A stretch of 64,000 bases of DNA, from NCBI GenBank assembly GCA_937967325.1, contig CALBSQ010000104.1:9545-73544 (forward strand). Reading direction: 5' to 3'. Below, one piece after another: positions 17,035 through 25,836 of this stretch. A program made the translations under genes and the position numbers. The DNA comes from an uncultured Chloroflexota bacterium. GTDB taxonomy: Bacteria; Chloroflexota; UBA4733. A model generated the notes under the pieces. The model ran no database searches. It was not told the DNA's origin and saw nothing but the letters and a program-made list of their open reading frames with translations. The first letter of the stretch is position 1, and each line of letters starts with the position of its first letter.

Positions 17035-18681
17035 GTGGCCAGCAACGTCGACCTCTTTCGCTTCCCCCCGGGACCAGACGGCGCCGAGGAGTGGATGGGT
17101 GCGCCAATGGGGAGTGGCGCACCCACCAACGTCATCACCCGCCTCAAAGGGCGCACGCCAACGCACGATAAGATGCTCGACAGCCGCCCGACCGAGCGCG
17201 ACGAGCTGCTCGACTGGGCCGACCGCTACGCCCGCGCGCTGGGCAGCGCGCTTGCGCAACACGACGTCGTCGTCCACGGCGTGCGCGTCCGCGCGCTCAC
17301 CAACAGCTCCCACCTCAGCTCCTTCTTCCGGGTCAACTGGTTTACACCCGAGGAGTGGCGAGAGCGAACCGGCCAGGTTCCGCCCTCCCAGCCTCAACTG
17401 CTCGCCTATGCCCTCACCGCAGTGCCCGACCGCCCCGCCAGCGCCTACTACTCCCGCGCTCGCAACACCGTGCTCTTCTTCAACACCGCCTACTACGGCC
17501 AGCTCAAGAGCTGGGTCCTCGGAGCGGTGGGGCGGCTCCTGGCCGAAGAGCGCGGCATCCACTCCGTCCACGGCGCCTGCGTCGAGCTCGGCGGCGACGG
17601 CATCCTCTACGTGGCGCCAACTGGCACCGGCAAGAGCACCAGCTCCTACGGGCTGATGGACCATCCTGACGCCCGTTTCCACTCGGACGACTGGGTCTAC
17701 GTACGCTACGCAGTGCCCGGCCCCGACGGCGAGCCGGTGGCGCCAACACGCCTGACTATCGGCGACCAGATAGTTGCCGGCGCCGCTGCCATCGCAGCCA
17801 TGGTGGAAGGGCGCCCGCTGCGAGGGCGATTCTCCGGCTACCGTCTCTCCGGCGAGGAGATCGAGGGCGACCTGGCCGAGTTGGACTTTCGTGAGCCGCC
17901 CGCGGCCTATGCCTACACGTCCGAGAAGGTCTTCTACCTGCGGACGAATCTGGTCGAGAGCTTCCCCCTCGCGGCTGCCGCCCTGCTCCGGTCGCCGACC
18001 GAGAACGTGCCCAGCGTCTCGGCCGAGCTGGTTGACCAGCGGCGGGCAAGCTTACAGGCCGCGGCGGAGGCCGTCGCGGGCGGAGCAGCCGGAGTCACTC
18101 CCGCCGTGCTGGAGGAACTGGCTCGCCTGGTCGCCTTCGACAACGCCCGCGCCATGTTGGATGCCGAGCACGTCTTCGGGCGCGATCGCGTCGTTTGGAA
18201 CCCCATGGAGCCGACGCGACTGCGTACGGTCTTCCTGCTCCAGCGCGACGACACGCAGCGGCAGGTGCTCACGCCGCTGACTGAGGACCAGTTCCTGGGA
18301 ACGCTGCTCCAGGGTGTCACCCCGACGGGCACGGAGGAGACGGCCTACAACGCCTACCGCGCCGTGGACGACGCCGCCGAACGCCGGGCGATCACCACAC
18401 TGTTCGGTCAGGATGCACCGAGCGGGCTGTACCGGCGCATCCTGGCCGCGTCCGACGCGCCGGCCACGCTGCGCGATGAAGCCACGCTCTTCCGAGCCAT
18501 GCAGCACGCCTGTCGCACCTACCTGCTCAACACGATCTTGCTGCGCGACCCTGCCGTGGACTCGCGAGCGGAAGCGGTGGCGCTGACGCTGCGGCTAATC
18601 GCCGCCGCCGCGCGGGGGAACATCCGGCAACCGCTCTCACTGGACGACTATCGCCGCACGCTGACCGAGAGGGCGCCGTAG
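17035..18681 (+). CDS. Large P-loop protein with HprK/PEPCK-like ATP-binding core
   Basis: This 548-residue protein has the nucleotide-binding loop APTGTGKSTSS near residues 193-203, followed by FHSDDWVYV. That arrangement is typical of the HPr kinase/phosphorylase and PEP carboxykinase fold. Flanking regions are long and unassigned, with no membrane segment. Unlike HprK (about 310 residues), it has extra N- and C-terminal helical regions. GTG 17035 follows GAGAGGAG; a longer frame from 16906 would add a composition-poor leader. Related stand-alone proteins occur near peptide-modification or kinase loci, but nothing nearby supports a specific role. Confidence 0.6.
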   Translation: MASNVDLFRFPPGPDGAEEWMGAPMGSGAPTNVITRLKGRTPTHDKMLDSRPTERDELLDWADRYARALGSALAQHDVVVHGVRVRALTNSSHLSSFFRVNWFTPEEWRERTGQVPPSQPQLLAYALTAVPDRPASAYYSRARNTVLFFNTAYYGQLKSWVLGAVGRLLAEERGIHSVHGACVELGGDGILYVAPTGTGKSTSSYGLMDHPDARFHSDDWVYVRYAVPGPDGEPVAPTRLTIGDQIVAGAAAIAAMVEGRPLRGRFSGYRLSGEEIEGDLAELDFREPPAAYAYTSEKVFYLRTNLVESFPLAAAALLRSPTENVPSVSAELVDQRRASLQAAAEAVAGGAAGVTPAVLEELARLVAFDNARAMLDAEHVFGRDRVVWNPMEPTRLRTVFLLQRDDTQRQVLTPLTEDQFLGTLLQGVTPTGTEETAYNAYRAVDDAAERRAITTLFGQDAPSGLYRRILAASDAPATLRDEATLFRAMQHACRTYLLNTILLRDPAVDSRAEAVALTLRLIAAAARGNIRQPLSLDDYRRTLTERAP

Positions 18682-18703
18682 GCAGCCGCGGGGCCGGACG
18701 CCT

Positions 18704-18964
18704 TCACGCGGACTCGCGAGCGGACGGCGCTTCCCGTAACTTCTCCAAGATCCAGATCCGACCAAGCGTGGAAGGTCCCACGCCGATGCGCTTGGCCTCT
18801 TCACGAAGCTGCCGATATTGCTCGTCCGTCAGCCGGACGGGCACCAGCTTGTCCAAAGGCCGCTTCTCCACGTCTAGCGTCACAACCTCATCGGTGTCCC
18901 GAACGGCGTCGCCAGCCTCAATTCGGGCGATCGTCTGCTCCAGCGTCTCGTGCTCAACCGTCAT
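18704..18964 (-). CDS. Antitoxin-like small protein paired with BrnT-like toxin
   Basis: This 86-residue protein has an acidic N-terminus (TLEQTIARIEAGDAVRDTDE) and a C-terminal ribbon-helix-helix-like region (VPVRLTDEQYRQLREEAKR, GPSTLGRIWILEKL). It follows the toxin-like gene with a TGATG overlap at 18962-18966. The order toxin then antitoxin is that of brnTA loci, where the RHH protein represses the operon and neutralises the toxin. The family call is by context and fold pattern. Confidence 0.65.
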   Translation of the reverse strand: MTVEHETLEQTIARIEAGDAVRDTDEVVTLDVEKRPLDKLVPVRLTDEQYRQLREEAKRIGVGPSTLGRIWILEKLREAPSARESA

Positions 18965-19245
18965 CAAATCCTCCGCTCTTGACGATACAGCCGCCGCTCC
19001 GCCATCGTCATATCCCGGGCCGTCACGACGCGCCACAAGCCCGCGCCGTGGCCGGCCAGCACAACGAGCAGGTACCGACCACTATCCGTCTGTCCGAACA
19101 CCAGATAGACGCCGTTACGTCCCCGCCGAACGTAGTGTGTCGGAGACGAAGCAACTTCGTCGGCCTCCAGGAAAGTGACGCCATGCTCCCGCTCAATCTT
19201 CTCCTCAATGTGCTCATCGATCTCCAGGATCCGGATGCGCAGCAT
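18964..19245 (-). CDS. BrnT-like ribonuclease toxin
   Basis: This 93-residue basic protein resembles BrnT/DUF497 toxins: a helix ending in EREHGVTFLEADEV, then the strands THYVRRGRNGVYLVFGQT and YLLVVLAG, and a basic C-terminal tail with ARDMTMAERRLYRQER. BrnT adopts a RelE-like fold and cleaves RNA. ATG 19245 is chosen because family similarity begins there. It precedes and overlaps the antitoxin-like gene, consistent with a two-gene autoregulated operon. Confidence 0.65.
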   Translation of the reverse strand: MLRIRILEIDEHIEEKIEREHGVTFLEADEVASSPTHYVRRGRNGVYLVFGQTDSGRYLLVVLAGHGAGLWRVVTARDMTMAERRLYRQERRI

Positions 19246-19404
19246 ACAGGCTCCATCGTACCCGAATAGTATACATTGGAAACGAATCTGCGCCGGAGAC
19301 TGGTTTGGATCGGAAGCATGAGGGATCGCGCGCTCGAAGTGCTCGACCTCGGGTATCGCTGGCTGGCCACCCATCGGTATAATCCCGCAACAGTGAGGAA
19401 GACG

Positions 19405-19772
19405 ATGGTGGCCGAGCACTCTCCCTTGGGGCAGAGGACAATCGAAAGCTTGGAACAGGCCATAGCTTTCGAACGCGGCGCATATACGCCGCCGCGTGTT
19501 CACCGGGTCGCGATTACCCGCACCAGGGCACCGTGCCTCCACCACCCAAGTACGATGCCGCGCGCATCCAGGAGATTCGGCGGCGGCTCACCTTGTCGCA
19601 GGATGTGTTCGCGGCGGCGCTCGGTGTAAGTCCGGGCACGAACCGTGCCTGGGAACGGGGCGGCCGCGTCCCCGAGGGGGTCACCCATCGAATCTTGCAG
19701 GTCGCCGATGAGTACCCGGAGTACTGCATCGAGAAGGTGGTCCCATCACACAACTTCACAGCACAGTCTTGA
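19405..19772 (+). pseudogene. Frameshifted XRE/HTH antitoxin (HigA-like)
   Basis: The first part (19405 to about 19532; SPLGQRTIESLEQAIAFERG) and the second part (19533-19772; YDAARIQEIRRRLTLSQ, FAAALGVSPGTNRAWERGG) together form a standard helix-turn-helix antitoxin of about 120 residues. They lie in different frames. A one-base loss near 19531 (GCACCGTG) would rejoin them. The helix-turn-helix and its AWE-type recognition helix are intact. No partner toxin gene is visible upstream. The second frame could be expressed from GTG 19533, but its N-terminal domain would be lost. Confidence 0.65.
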
Positions 19773-19799
19773 CGGTAGCACGCTGAGGAACAATCGGCT

Positions 19800-20495
19800 A
19801 TGACGGCCGGGTTCGTGCGCCTCATCGTAGTCCGCCACGGCGAGGCCACCGCCAACCCTGAGCTGCGCTACCTGGGCAGTCGCGACGACGAGCTGACGGA
19901 GCGCGGCCGGTGGCAGGCGACGCAACCCGCCGAAGCACTCGCGCCGCTCTCCATCGCTGCCGTGTATACCAGCCCATTGCAGCGGGCCATCACCACGGCC
20001 GAACCAATCGCGCAGACTCACGGTCTGCACGTCATGGTCGATCCGCGCCTCCGGGAAGGCTCGATGGGAGATTGGGAAGGGTTGCGGCGAGCCGAGATCA
20101 TCGCGCGTAGCCAGGCCGACGCGGACCAACATCAACGTTGGGAGAGCGATCCCGTCTGCGCACCGCCCGGTGGCGAATCCCTCTCAGTGGTTCAGGAGCG
20201 GGTCCTAACCTGTGTGCGCGAACTGGCGGCGCGGCACGACGGTGGAGCGGTGGTGCTCGTCAGCCACGTCGGGCCGATCAAAGCGCTACTGTGCGCCGTT
20301 TTGGGCGCGCCGCTGATCGCCGCGCGGCGCATGTTTCTCAATAACGCCACGATCAGCGTCGTCGACTGGGGCCTCGGTGCAGTCGATTGGGGCGTGCCGG
20401 CGGTACTCCGGCTGTTCAATGCGCACCATCATCTGGGCTGGACGGCAGCGCGCTGGATGGGGGTGAGGAGTTCTGAACGCCGGCAATCCTGCTGA
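19800..20495 (+). CDS. Histidine phosphatase (phosphoglycerate mutase-like) family protein
   Basis: This 231-residue protein carries the RHGEATAN motif near residue 12, whose histidine forms the phospho-intermediate, a second arginine/glutamate region (SPLQRAITTAEPI, LREGSMGDWEG) and the C-terminal catalytic histidine in VSHVGPIKAL. Members dephosphorylate sugar phosphates, alpha-ribazole phosphate or signalling molecules; the substrate is unknown here. ATG 19800 begins eleven residues before the motif. It is monocistronic. Confidence 0.85.
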   Translation: MTAGFVRLIVVRHGEATANPELRYLGSRDDELTERGRWQATQPAEALAPLSIAAVYTSPLQRAITTAEPIAQTHGLHVMVDPRLREGSMGDWEGLRRAEIIARSQADADQHQRWESDPVCAPPGGESLSVVQERVLTCVRELAARHDGGAVVLVSHVGPIKALLCAVLGAPLIAARRMFLNNATISVVDWGLGAVDWGVPAVLRLFNAHHHLGWTAARWMGVRSSERRQSC

Positions 20496-20536
20496 TCGGC
20501 GCTCGATGAGATCCCAATGCGGATCGATGGCCGGGA

Positions 20537-20704
20537 CTAACTGGGTGCCGGCGGGACACCGTGCGCCGGGACTCGACGATGGTCGTTCCACCCCCCGCCG
20601 CTGATGTAGAGCAGGCCGTTGACCGCCTCGACGTGGTGGGCGAGTATCAGAAACTCGATGGTTGGTTTTTCGCGGAGATTGGCCAGCTCCGGAGCCTCAA
20701 GCAT
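20537..20704 (-). pseudogene. DUF6941-like N-terminal fragment
   Basis: A 55-codon frame starting at ATG 20704 encodes TIEFLILAHHVEAVNGLLY followed by ISGGGWN and ends PAPS-TAG. This matches the N-terminal beta region of DUF6941-type proteins (pattern: ..LLADHAEA.NGKLYV.GGGW..). Full proteins are over twice as long, so the rest is missing. It is on the same strand as the neighbouring toxin gene. It is probably a remnant. Confidence 0.45.
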
Positions 20705-20740
20705 GCCCGTAGCATTCGCATTCCCATGTAGTATCCACCG

Positions 20741-21016
20741 TCAGCGATCATAGTGGCGGCCGCAGGTGAGCAGCCGTTTGCGGCCTCCATCTAACCGCTC
20801 AAAGGTCAGGCGCAATACGTTAGAGGCGGAGGCCGACCAGGAACCCTCCCGATCGCCTTCCAGCGCGTGAACACGCAAGGACGGATGCCGTTCGTTCTCA
20901 TCGAGGAGTCGCAGCGCCTTCAGGAACAGGCGGCGCTCCTGGGCGCCGAAATCGCGGCTGGAAAACGCCTCCAGGAACGCCTCGGTGAAGTCGAGCGTCC
21001 GATAGGCCTGGCTCAC
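20741..21016 (-). CDS. RelE/ParE-superfamily toxin
   Basis: This 91-residue protein shows the RelE-like order: an N-terminal strand and helices, RRLFLKALRLLDENERHPSL, then the beta hairpins LEGDREGSWSAS and LRLTFERLDGG, and a C-terminal CGRHYDR. Such toxins cleave mRNA on the ribosome or block gyrase. Its start overlaps the antitoxin stop by 4 nt (ATGA at 21013-21016), a standard translational coupling. The exact subfamily is uncertain. Confidence 0.75.
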   Translation of the reverse strand: MSQAYRTLDFTEAFLEAFSSRDFGAQERRLFLKALRLLDENERHPSLRVHALEGDREGSWSASASNVLRLTFERLDGGRKRLLTCGRHYDR

Positions 21017-21333
21017 CGCCCGGCAACCGGCTCCCGCCTCGGGTCCTCCTGGGCATGCTCGGCTTCCTCGCCAAGGCGTTCCAGGTCCTGCTCGGTGAGC
21101 CGGCGAACCCGGCCCTCACGCGAATCGCGATGCGCGCGCTCCAGCAAGGCGCGGTGCTCCGGCCCGTACGCCCAGGCGTCTTCGCGGGCGAGCACGACGG
21201 CCGGACGCAGCAGAATGGCGTCACCATCCAGGTCGACCTCAAAGTGACTCGCTCCCTTGATCCCGAGTCGCTCGCGGACCTGAGCCGGGATGGTGACACG
21301 CCCAGTTTCGCTCATCGCGACGGTCATTTTCAT
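21013..21333 (-). CDS. AbrB/MazE-type antitoxin
   Basis: This 106-residue protein has the swapped-hairpin DNA-binding motif SETGRVTIPAQVRERLGI followed by FEVDLDGDAILLRP, then a charged disordered tail expected to bind the toxin. ATG 21333 follows GGAGAGCGAA, which favours it over upstream codons; a second ATG two codons on is possible. It probably autoregulates the two-gene operon with the RelE-like toxin. The tail is longer than in MazE itself. Confidence 0.85.
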   Translation of the reverse strand: MKMTVAMSETGRVTIPAQVRERLGIKGASHFEVDLDGDAILLRPAVVLAREDAWAYGPEHRALLERAHRDSREGRVRRLTEQDLERLGEEAEHAQEDPRREPVAGR

Positions 21334-21551
21334 TTCGCTCTCCACAATGCCACTCGTCGTTCGGCAGATAGCCATGGTACGAGGCCAGTGGTCTGTTTGC
21401 CAATTCGCCAAATGGGCGACGGCTCCGCGCGGATGCTAGGGCAATAGCCAGAGCGGACAGCGATCCTGCGCGGCGGCGTCACCCAACGGGGCGCGTTCTA
21501 TGCATATCACCTCCCAGCTCGCCATCGCCGAGCGCACGAGGTGGCCTGACG

Positions 21552-22379
21552 TTAGGCCTCGCGGATCACGGCCACGTCGCGACGCCAGCGTCGCCGGAAA
21601 GAGGGCCTGGTCGTCGCTTCGGGCGATTGACAGGTAAGGCCCCCGTCGACGGCGAGCACCGTCCCTGTCACGAAAGCGGCTTCGTCCGAGGCCAGGTAGA
21701 GCGCCGCGTAGGCGACGTCTTCTGGCCGGCCCCAACGCCCCACGAGATAGGGATCGCGGCTGCCCCTGGCCTCGTCCGGGTCGTCTCGCATGCGCGGCTC
21801 GTGCCGCTCGCTGACGATCAGACCGGGGCAGATGGCGTTGACCCGAATGCCTTGCAGCCCGTAGTCGATGGCGAGGTTACGGGTGAGGCCGATCACGCCG
21901 CTCTTGGCCGCGCTATACGCCGAGAAGGCCGGGTTGGACACCAGGCCATTGGCCGAGGAGATGTTCACGATCGCCCCGCCGCCGGTCTTGAGCAGCTCGG
22001 GAATGCAGTGCTTGGCGCCAAGGTAGACCGACTTCAGGCCGACGGCGAGCGAACGATCCCAATCGGCCTCTTCCAGCTCGACGGCCGGCAGCGCCCGCGT
22101 CCAGGAGGCGCTATTGACCAGGATGTCCAGCCGCCCGAAGGCGCTCAGCGCCTGATCGACCAGGCGACGCCAGTCCGCGCTCGACGCCGCGTCCGCCTCC
22201 ACGACGATGGCCTCACCGCCCGCATCGCGAATGCGACGCGCCGTTTCTTCGGCCGCCTGGGTATTCACGTCGGACATCGCCACATGCGCGCCTTCGCGCG
22301 CGAACACGGTCGGGATGGCGCGACCGATGCCGGGTCCCGCCCCAGTTACGATGGCTACCTTGCCCTCCAGCCGCCCCAT
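21552..22379 (-). CDS. Short-chain dehydrogenase/reductase (SDR)
   Basis: This 275-residue protein has the SDR motifs: TGAGPGIG near residue 14 for the cofactor, NSAS in place of NNAG, serine in IVNISSANG and YSAAKSG for catalysis, and the C-terminal GTVLAVDGG. It oxidises or reduces an alcohol/carbonyl with NAD(P). GAGGAG lies 5 nt before ATG 22379. The C-terminus carries an extra basic tail (RRRWRRD). It is divergent from the MFS gene and followed by an AT-poor gap. Confidence 0.9.
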   Translation of the reverse strand: MGRLEGKVAIVTGAGPGIGRAIPTVFAREGAHVAMSDVNTQAAEETARRIRDAGGEAIVVEADAASSADWRRLVDQALSAFGRLDILVNSASWTRALPAVELEEADWDRSLAVGLKSVYLGAKHCIPELLKTGGGAIVNISSANGLVSNPAFSAYSAAKSGVIGLTRNLAIDYGLQGIRVNAICPGLIVSERHEPRMRDDPDEARGSRDPYLVGRWGRPEDVAYAALYLASDEAAFVTGTVLAVDGGLTCQSPEATTRPSFRRRWRRDVAVIREA

Positions 22380-22482
22380 CACCGCTCCTCGCTTATCTCA
22401 GACGTTACCGCTGGAGCAAGCATACCGCCTTGGTAGTATTGTCGCGACGGCCGGGCCCGGCCATCGCAAACAGCACCGCGAA

Positions 22483-23262
22483 TCAGCGGCCTGGATCCGC
22501 TCCGGGCAGCGGACAGCCATCCGGCCCGCAGATTCCGGCGGCGATCTCCGCCTGGCGCTCACGCTCCATCTGCTCGCGCTGCCAGGCCCAGTCGATGGTC
22601 GGGTGGAACTTCTCCGGATGGCGCGCCGCCCAGATCTGCTTGCGGATGACCAGATTGGCCGGATCGCGGTGGAGGGCAGCCTGCCATTCGGCAACCGCCT
22701 CGTCACGCCGGCCTTGCTCGGCGAGCAGGCGCCCCAGGCGCAGCTTGGTGGCAACCAGCTCTCGCTCCACCGGGCTAAGCTGATAGGGCGCCTGCCGATC
22801 CGGGCTGTCAGGATCTTCACCGGCGAGGAACTGTTCCACGGCGGCAACATCAGCGGCGTTGTCGATGGAGAAGCCACCAAACTTGACGTAGCGCACCACG
22901 CCGGCCGGATCGACCATCACGCCGTTGGGAATCGCCTTGAACCCGAAGACGCCGGTGGTGACGCCAGCTTCGTCTACCAGCGTCGGAAAGGTCGCCCGCG
23001 CCGCTTCCACGAACGGGCGAGCCCGTTCGCCGCCGTTGTGCTCCAGCGCGACGGAGATCAGGGTAAAGTCGTCGTCACGGTGCTGCTCGTAGAAGCGTTG
23101 CCACCCGGGCAACTGTTCACGGCAGCCTCACCAGGAACCCCAGAAGAAAAGCAACAGCCGCTTGCCACGAAGATCCGCCAGCGCCAGGGTGCCGGCATCC
23201 AGGCACGGCAGACTTATGTCTGGCACAGGATCGCCAACCTGCAGGATCGTTGCCGCGGGCAC
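22483..23262 (-). CDS. Thioredoxin-like (TlpA/AhpC-TSA) protein with in-frame UGA; candidate selenoprotein
   Basis: GTG 23262 lies 6 nt after AGGAGG. The frame reads VGDPVPDISLPCLDAGTL, LLLFFWGSW, then UGA at 23130-23128 (codon 45), then GCREQLPGWQRFY, and stays open for 215 further codons. The position is that of the redox-active cysteine in the W-C-G-C-R form of this family. Known elements follow: IPNGVMVDPAGVVRYVK near the cis-proline, then a TPR-like helical tail and CGPDGCPLP. A SECIS-like hairpin lies 14 nt downstream (see 23097-23113). Proteins of this type reduce disulfides or peroxides, often outside the membrane, but no signal peptide is seen. Alternatives are a Cys-to-stop mutation or a base error. 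Confidence 0.7.
23097..23113 (-). promoter_or_regulatory. SECIS-like hairpin after the UGA
   Basis: On the mRNA, GUUGCC-CGGGU-GGCAAC forms a perfect 6-bp stem with a five-base loop that contains GGU. The stem begins 14 nt after the UGA, so the loop begins 20 nt after it. Bacterial SECIS elements sit inside the coding region just after the UGA and expose G-U in an apical loop, which SelB binds; in Escherichia coli fdhF the loop begins about 17 nt after the UGA. The bulged U of fdhF is not evident here. A hairpin this small can also occur by chance in GC-rich DNA. Confidence 0.45.
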
Positions 23263-23459
23263 GTCTCGCCTCCTCGTTCGTCCCTATCACGCCATACAGT
23301 TACCATACAACACGCAGAGACAGTACGGTGGAGATAGGCAACTGGTCGCCAGGCTGAGGTCCACCGGCGTCGACCCAGTCCTTCGTGCCATCATCGGCAT
23401 CTTCGAGCTCGCGCTGCCAGGAGGCGCTCGAATATCTCGCTGCTATTCTATCCGTGATC

Positions 23460-24743
23460 ATGGAGGAGGTGGTGAGCCAGCTATCTGCGACGGACAGCCC
23501 GCCCGCGAGCCTCTGGCGCAATCGCGCGTTCCTGCGCCTGTGGATCGCGCAGGTGGTTTCCAATGCCGGCACGAAGGTCACTGGGCTGGCATTGCCCCTC
23601 ACCGCCGTCCTGGTGCTCCACGCGACGCCCGGCCAGATGGCACTGCTCATCGTCGCCGGCCAGATCCCCAATTTCCTCTTCGGTCTGTTCGCGGGGGTCT
23701 GGGTCGACCGCACGCGGCGGCGTCCCATCCTCGTCAGCACGGATCTCGGCCGCGCCATCCTGCTGGGGTCGATACCGGCTGCCGCCGTGCTCGGGCACCT
23801 GACCTTTGTGCAGCTCTGGGTCGTGGGGTTCGCGACTGCCAGCCTGACCGTCTTCTTTCAGCTCGCCTCGATCGCCGTGCTCCCATCGTTGGTCGCCAAG
23901 GAGCGGCTGATGGAAGCCAACAGCAAGCTCTCCATCAGCGACTCGGTCCTCTCCGTGACCGTGCCGGGGATGGCTGGTGGATTGATCCAGCTCTTGAGCG
24001 CGCCCAAGGCGATCATCGTCGACGCCGTGTCCTACGTGCTGTCCGCGCTGTCGCTCGGCAGCATCGGCGCGGCCGAGCCACGGCCGAAGCGGGCGGAGGG
24101 GCGGCAGAGCATATGGGTCGAAATCGGCGAGGGAGTGCGCGAGCTGCAGCGGACGCCAGTGCTGCGCGCGCTCACCACGTTTCTTGCCGTTGGCGCGGTG
24201 GGGTGGGCGGTGCAGAGCACGGTCCTGCTGCTGTTCCTGGTCCGCCAACTCGGCTTTACACCGGCAGTGCTCGGGCTCGTCGGCGCGTGCGACGGCGTGG
24301 CGGCGCTCCTGGCAGCGCTGAGCGCGAGGCGCCTGTCCAGCCATATCGGGATCGGGCCGACCATTATCCTCGGGAGCTTCCTCGGGACGGTCGCCGACGT
24401 GCTGCTGCCGCTGGCGGCCTTCATCCCGGCGCACCTCCCGCTCATCATCGCCGGGAAGATGCTCGCAGGCATTGGCGTCGTGTTTACGACGGTCCCGTCG
24501 GTCAGCCTCCGCCAGGCCGTGACCCCTACGGAGCTCCTCGGGCGGGTGACCGCCGCCCGTCGCTTCCTCATCTTCTCGACGGGGCTTGCCGGGTCGGCGC
24601 CGGGTGGATTCCTCGGTGGCACGATTGGCTTAGGTTCGGCCCTCTTTGTGACGGCCGCGATCTCACTCGTGTCGACGCTCGTCGTCCTCCTTTCTCGAGT
24701 CCGGCACGTGCGCGAGCTGTCCACGGTAGCTACGAGCGTGTAG
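23460..24743 (+). CDS. MFS transporter, MFS_3/enterobactin-exporter-like
   Basis: This protein of about 427 residues has twelve predicted membrane segments and the MFS loop signature GVWVDRTRRRPIL between segments 2 and 3. N-terminal LWRNRAFLRLWIAQVVSNAGTK is typical of the subgroup that exports siderophores or macrolide-like drugs by proton antiport. The start is ambiguous: ATG 23460 is used, while GGAGGAGG at 23462-23469 lies between it and GTG 23472. The gene is divergent from the thioredoxin-like gene. The substrate is unknown. Confidence 0.85.
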   Translation: MEEVVSQLSATDSPPASLWRNRAFLRLWIAQVVSNAGTKVTGLALPLTAVLVLHATPGQMALLIVAGQIPNFLFGLFAGVWVDRTRRRPILVSTDLGRAILLGSIPAAAVLGHLTFVQLWVVGFATASLTVFFQLASIAVLPSLVAKERLMEANSKLSISDSVLSVTVPGMAGGLIQLLSAPKAIIVDAVSYVLSALSLGSIGAAEPRPKRAEGRQSIWVEIGEGVRELQRTPVLRALTTFLAVGAVGWAVQSTVLLLFLVRQLGFTPAVLGLVGACDGVAALLAALSARRLSSHIGIGPTIILGSFLGTVADVLLPLAAFIPAHLPLIIAGKMLAGIGVVFTTVPSVSLRQAVTPTELLGRVTAARRFLIFSTGLAGSAPGGFLGGTIGLGSALFVTAAISLVSTLVVLLSRVRHVRELSTVATSV

Positions 24744-24924
24744 GCAGTCACGCCCGCAATGGCCATGCTCGGACCTGGGGCGACGCCGATAGCGACAGGA
24801 GGCCCCGCCCGCCCCCGCGGAGCGCAATCCCGCGTCCTCCCTATACTAGCCGGTCAGACCTGTGCTCGGCGCAGGGTGGCGAGTGAGCTTGCCGGCGTAC
24901 GAGCAATTGGGAGAGGGAGGAGCC

Positions 24925-25836
24925 ATGGAAGTTCGATACGACGACCACCACATCAGCCCGCCCAAGGTGATGTTCCCCGAGGCGCGCATCCCCACCGACC
25001 TGGAGGAGTATCTGTTCGATCTGCACGGCTTCGTCCACTTGCGCAGCGCGCTCAGCCACGCCGAAGTCGATGCCTGCAATGCCGCCGCCGACACGATCCC
25101 GCGCTCGGTGCCCCGCAACGGCTGGTACGGCTACGTCCACCGCGAGAACCATCCCGAGCACCGCGGCATCAGCTACCAGCAGACCTACGAGGCCGGCGAG
25201 CCGTTCGAGCGGCTCATCGACCATCCAAGCTACATCAACTTCGTGCTGCGCTTCGTCGGCGGGCAGGATACGTTCGACTACCACCACGGTCCGCTGTTTG
25301 TCGACGAGAACTTCTTCAACCTGCGCGGCCCCGGCGAGAGCATCCCGCCGCACGCCGGTGGCCACGACCGTGCCAAGCGCATGCAGTTCCGCTACCACAA
25401 CGGCCGCTTCCAGTGTGGCCAGATCAACGTCCTCATCGCCCACACCGACATCGGGCCGGGCGATGGCGGCACCATGGTCATCCCGGGCTCCCACAAGTCG
25501 AACATCGTCCATCCGGCCTTCCTGCATCAGCGCAAGGCGGACGTCTGGGGCGAGCATGGCGGCGGCTCGCTGGACGACGTGGAGGGTGCAGAAGAGGTGC
25601 ATATGCAAGCTGGCGACGCCCTGGTCTTCGTCGACGCCTGCTGCCACGGCTCCGCGCGGCGCGTGAACTCGGGAGAGCGACGCATCAGCGTGTACCGCTA
25701 CGGCTCAGCCTGGAACCGCACGCGCTGGGGCTACGAGCCCTCGGAGGCCCTCCTGGCCCGGCTCAATCCATTTGCGCGCCAGCTCGTACAGGTCCAGTCG
25801 CATGCGGCGCTGCGACCACCGGCCGGTACCGACTGA
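24925..25836 (+). CDS. Phytanoyl-CoA dioxygenase (PhyH) family protein
   Basis: This 303-residue Fe(II)/2-oxoglutarate-dependent oxygenase has a probable iron-binding H-x-D in IAHTDIGPGDGGTMVIPGSH and a distal histidine in CCHGSARRVN. The conserved VIPGSHKSN loop follows the H-x-D. Such enzymes hydroxylate lipids, secondary metabolites or sugars. GAGAGGGAGGAGCC gives a strong ribosome-binding site before ATG 24925. It stands alone, without a pathway context. Confidence 0.85.
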   Translation: MEVRYDDHHISPPKVMFPEARIPTDLEEYLFDLHGFVHLRSALSHAEVDACNAAADTIPRSVPRNGWYGYVHRENHPEHRGISYQQTYEAGEPFERLIDHPSYINFVLRFVGGQDTFDYHHGPLFVDENFFNLRGPGESIPPHAGGHDRAKRMQFRYHNGRFQCGQINVLIAHTDIGPGDGGTMVIPGSHKSNIVHPAFLHQRKADVWGEHGGGSLDDVEGAEEVHMQAGDALVFVDACCHGSARRVNSGERRISVYRYGSAWNRTRWGYEPSEALLARLNPFARQLVQVQSHAALRPPAGTD

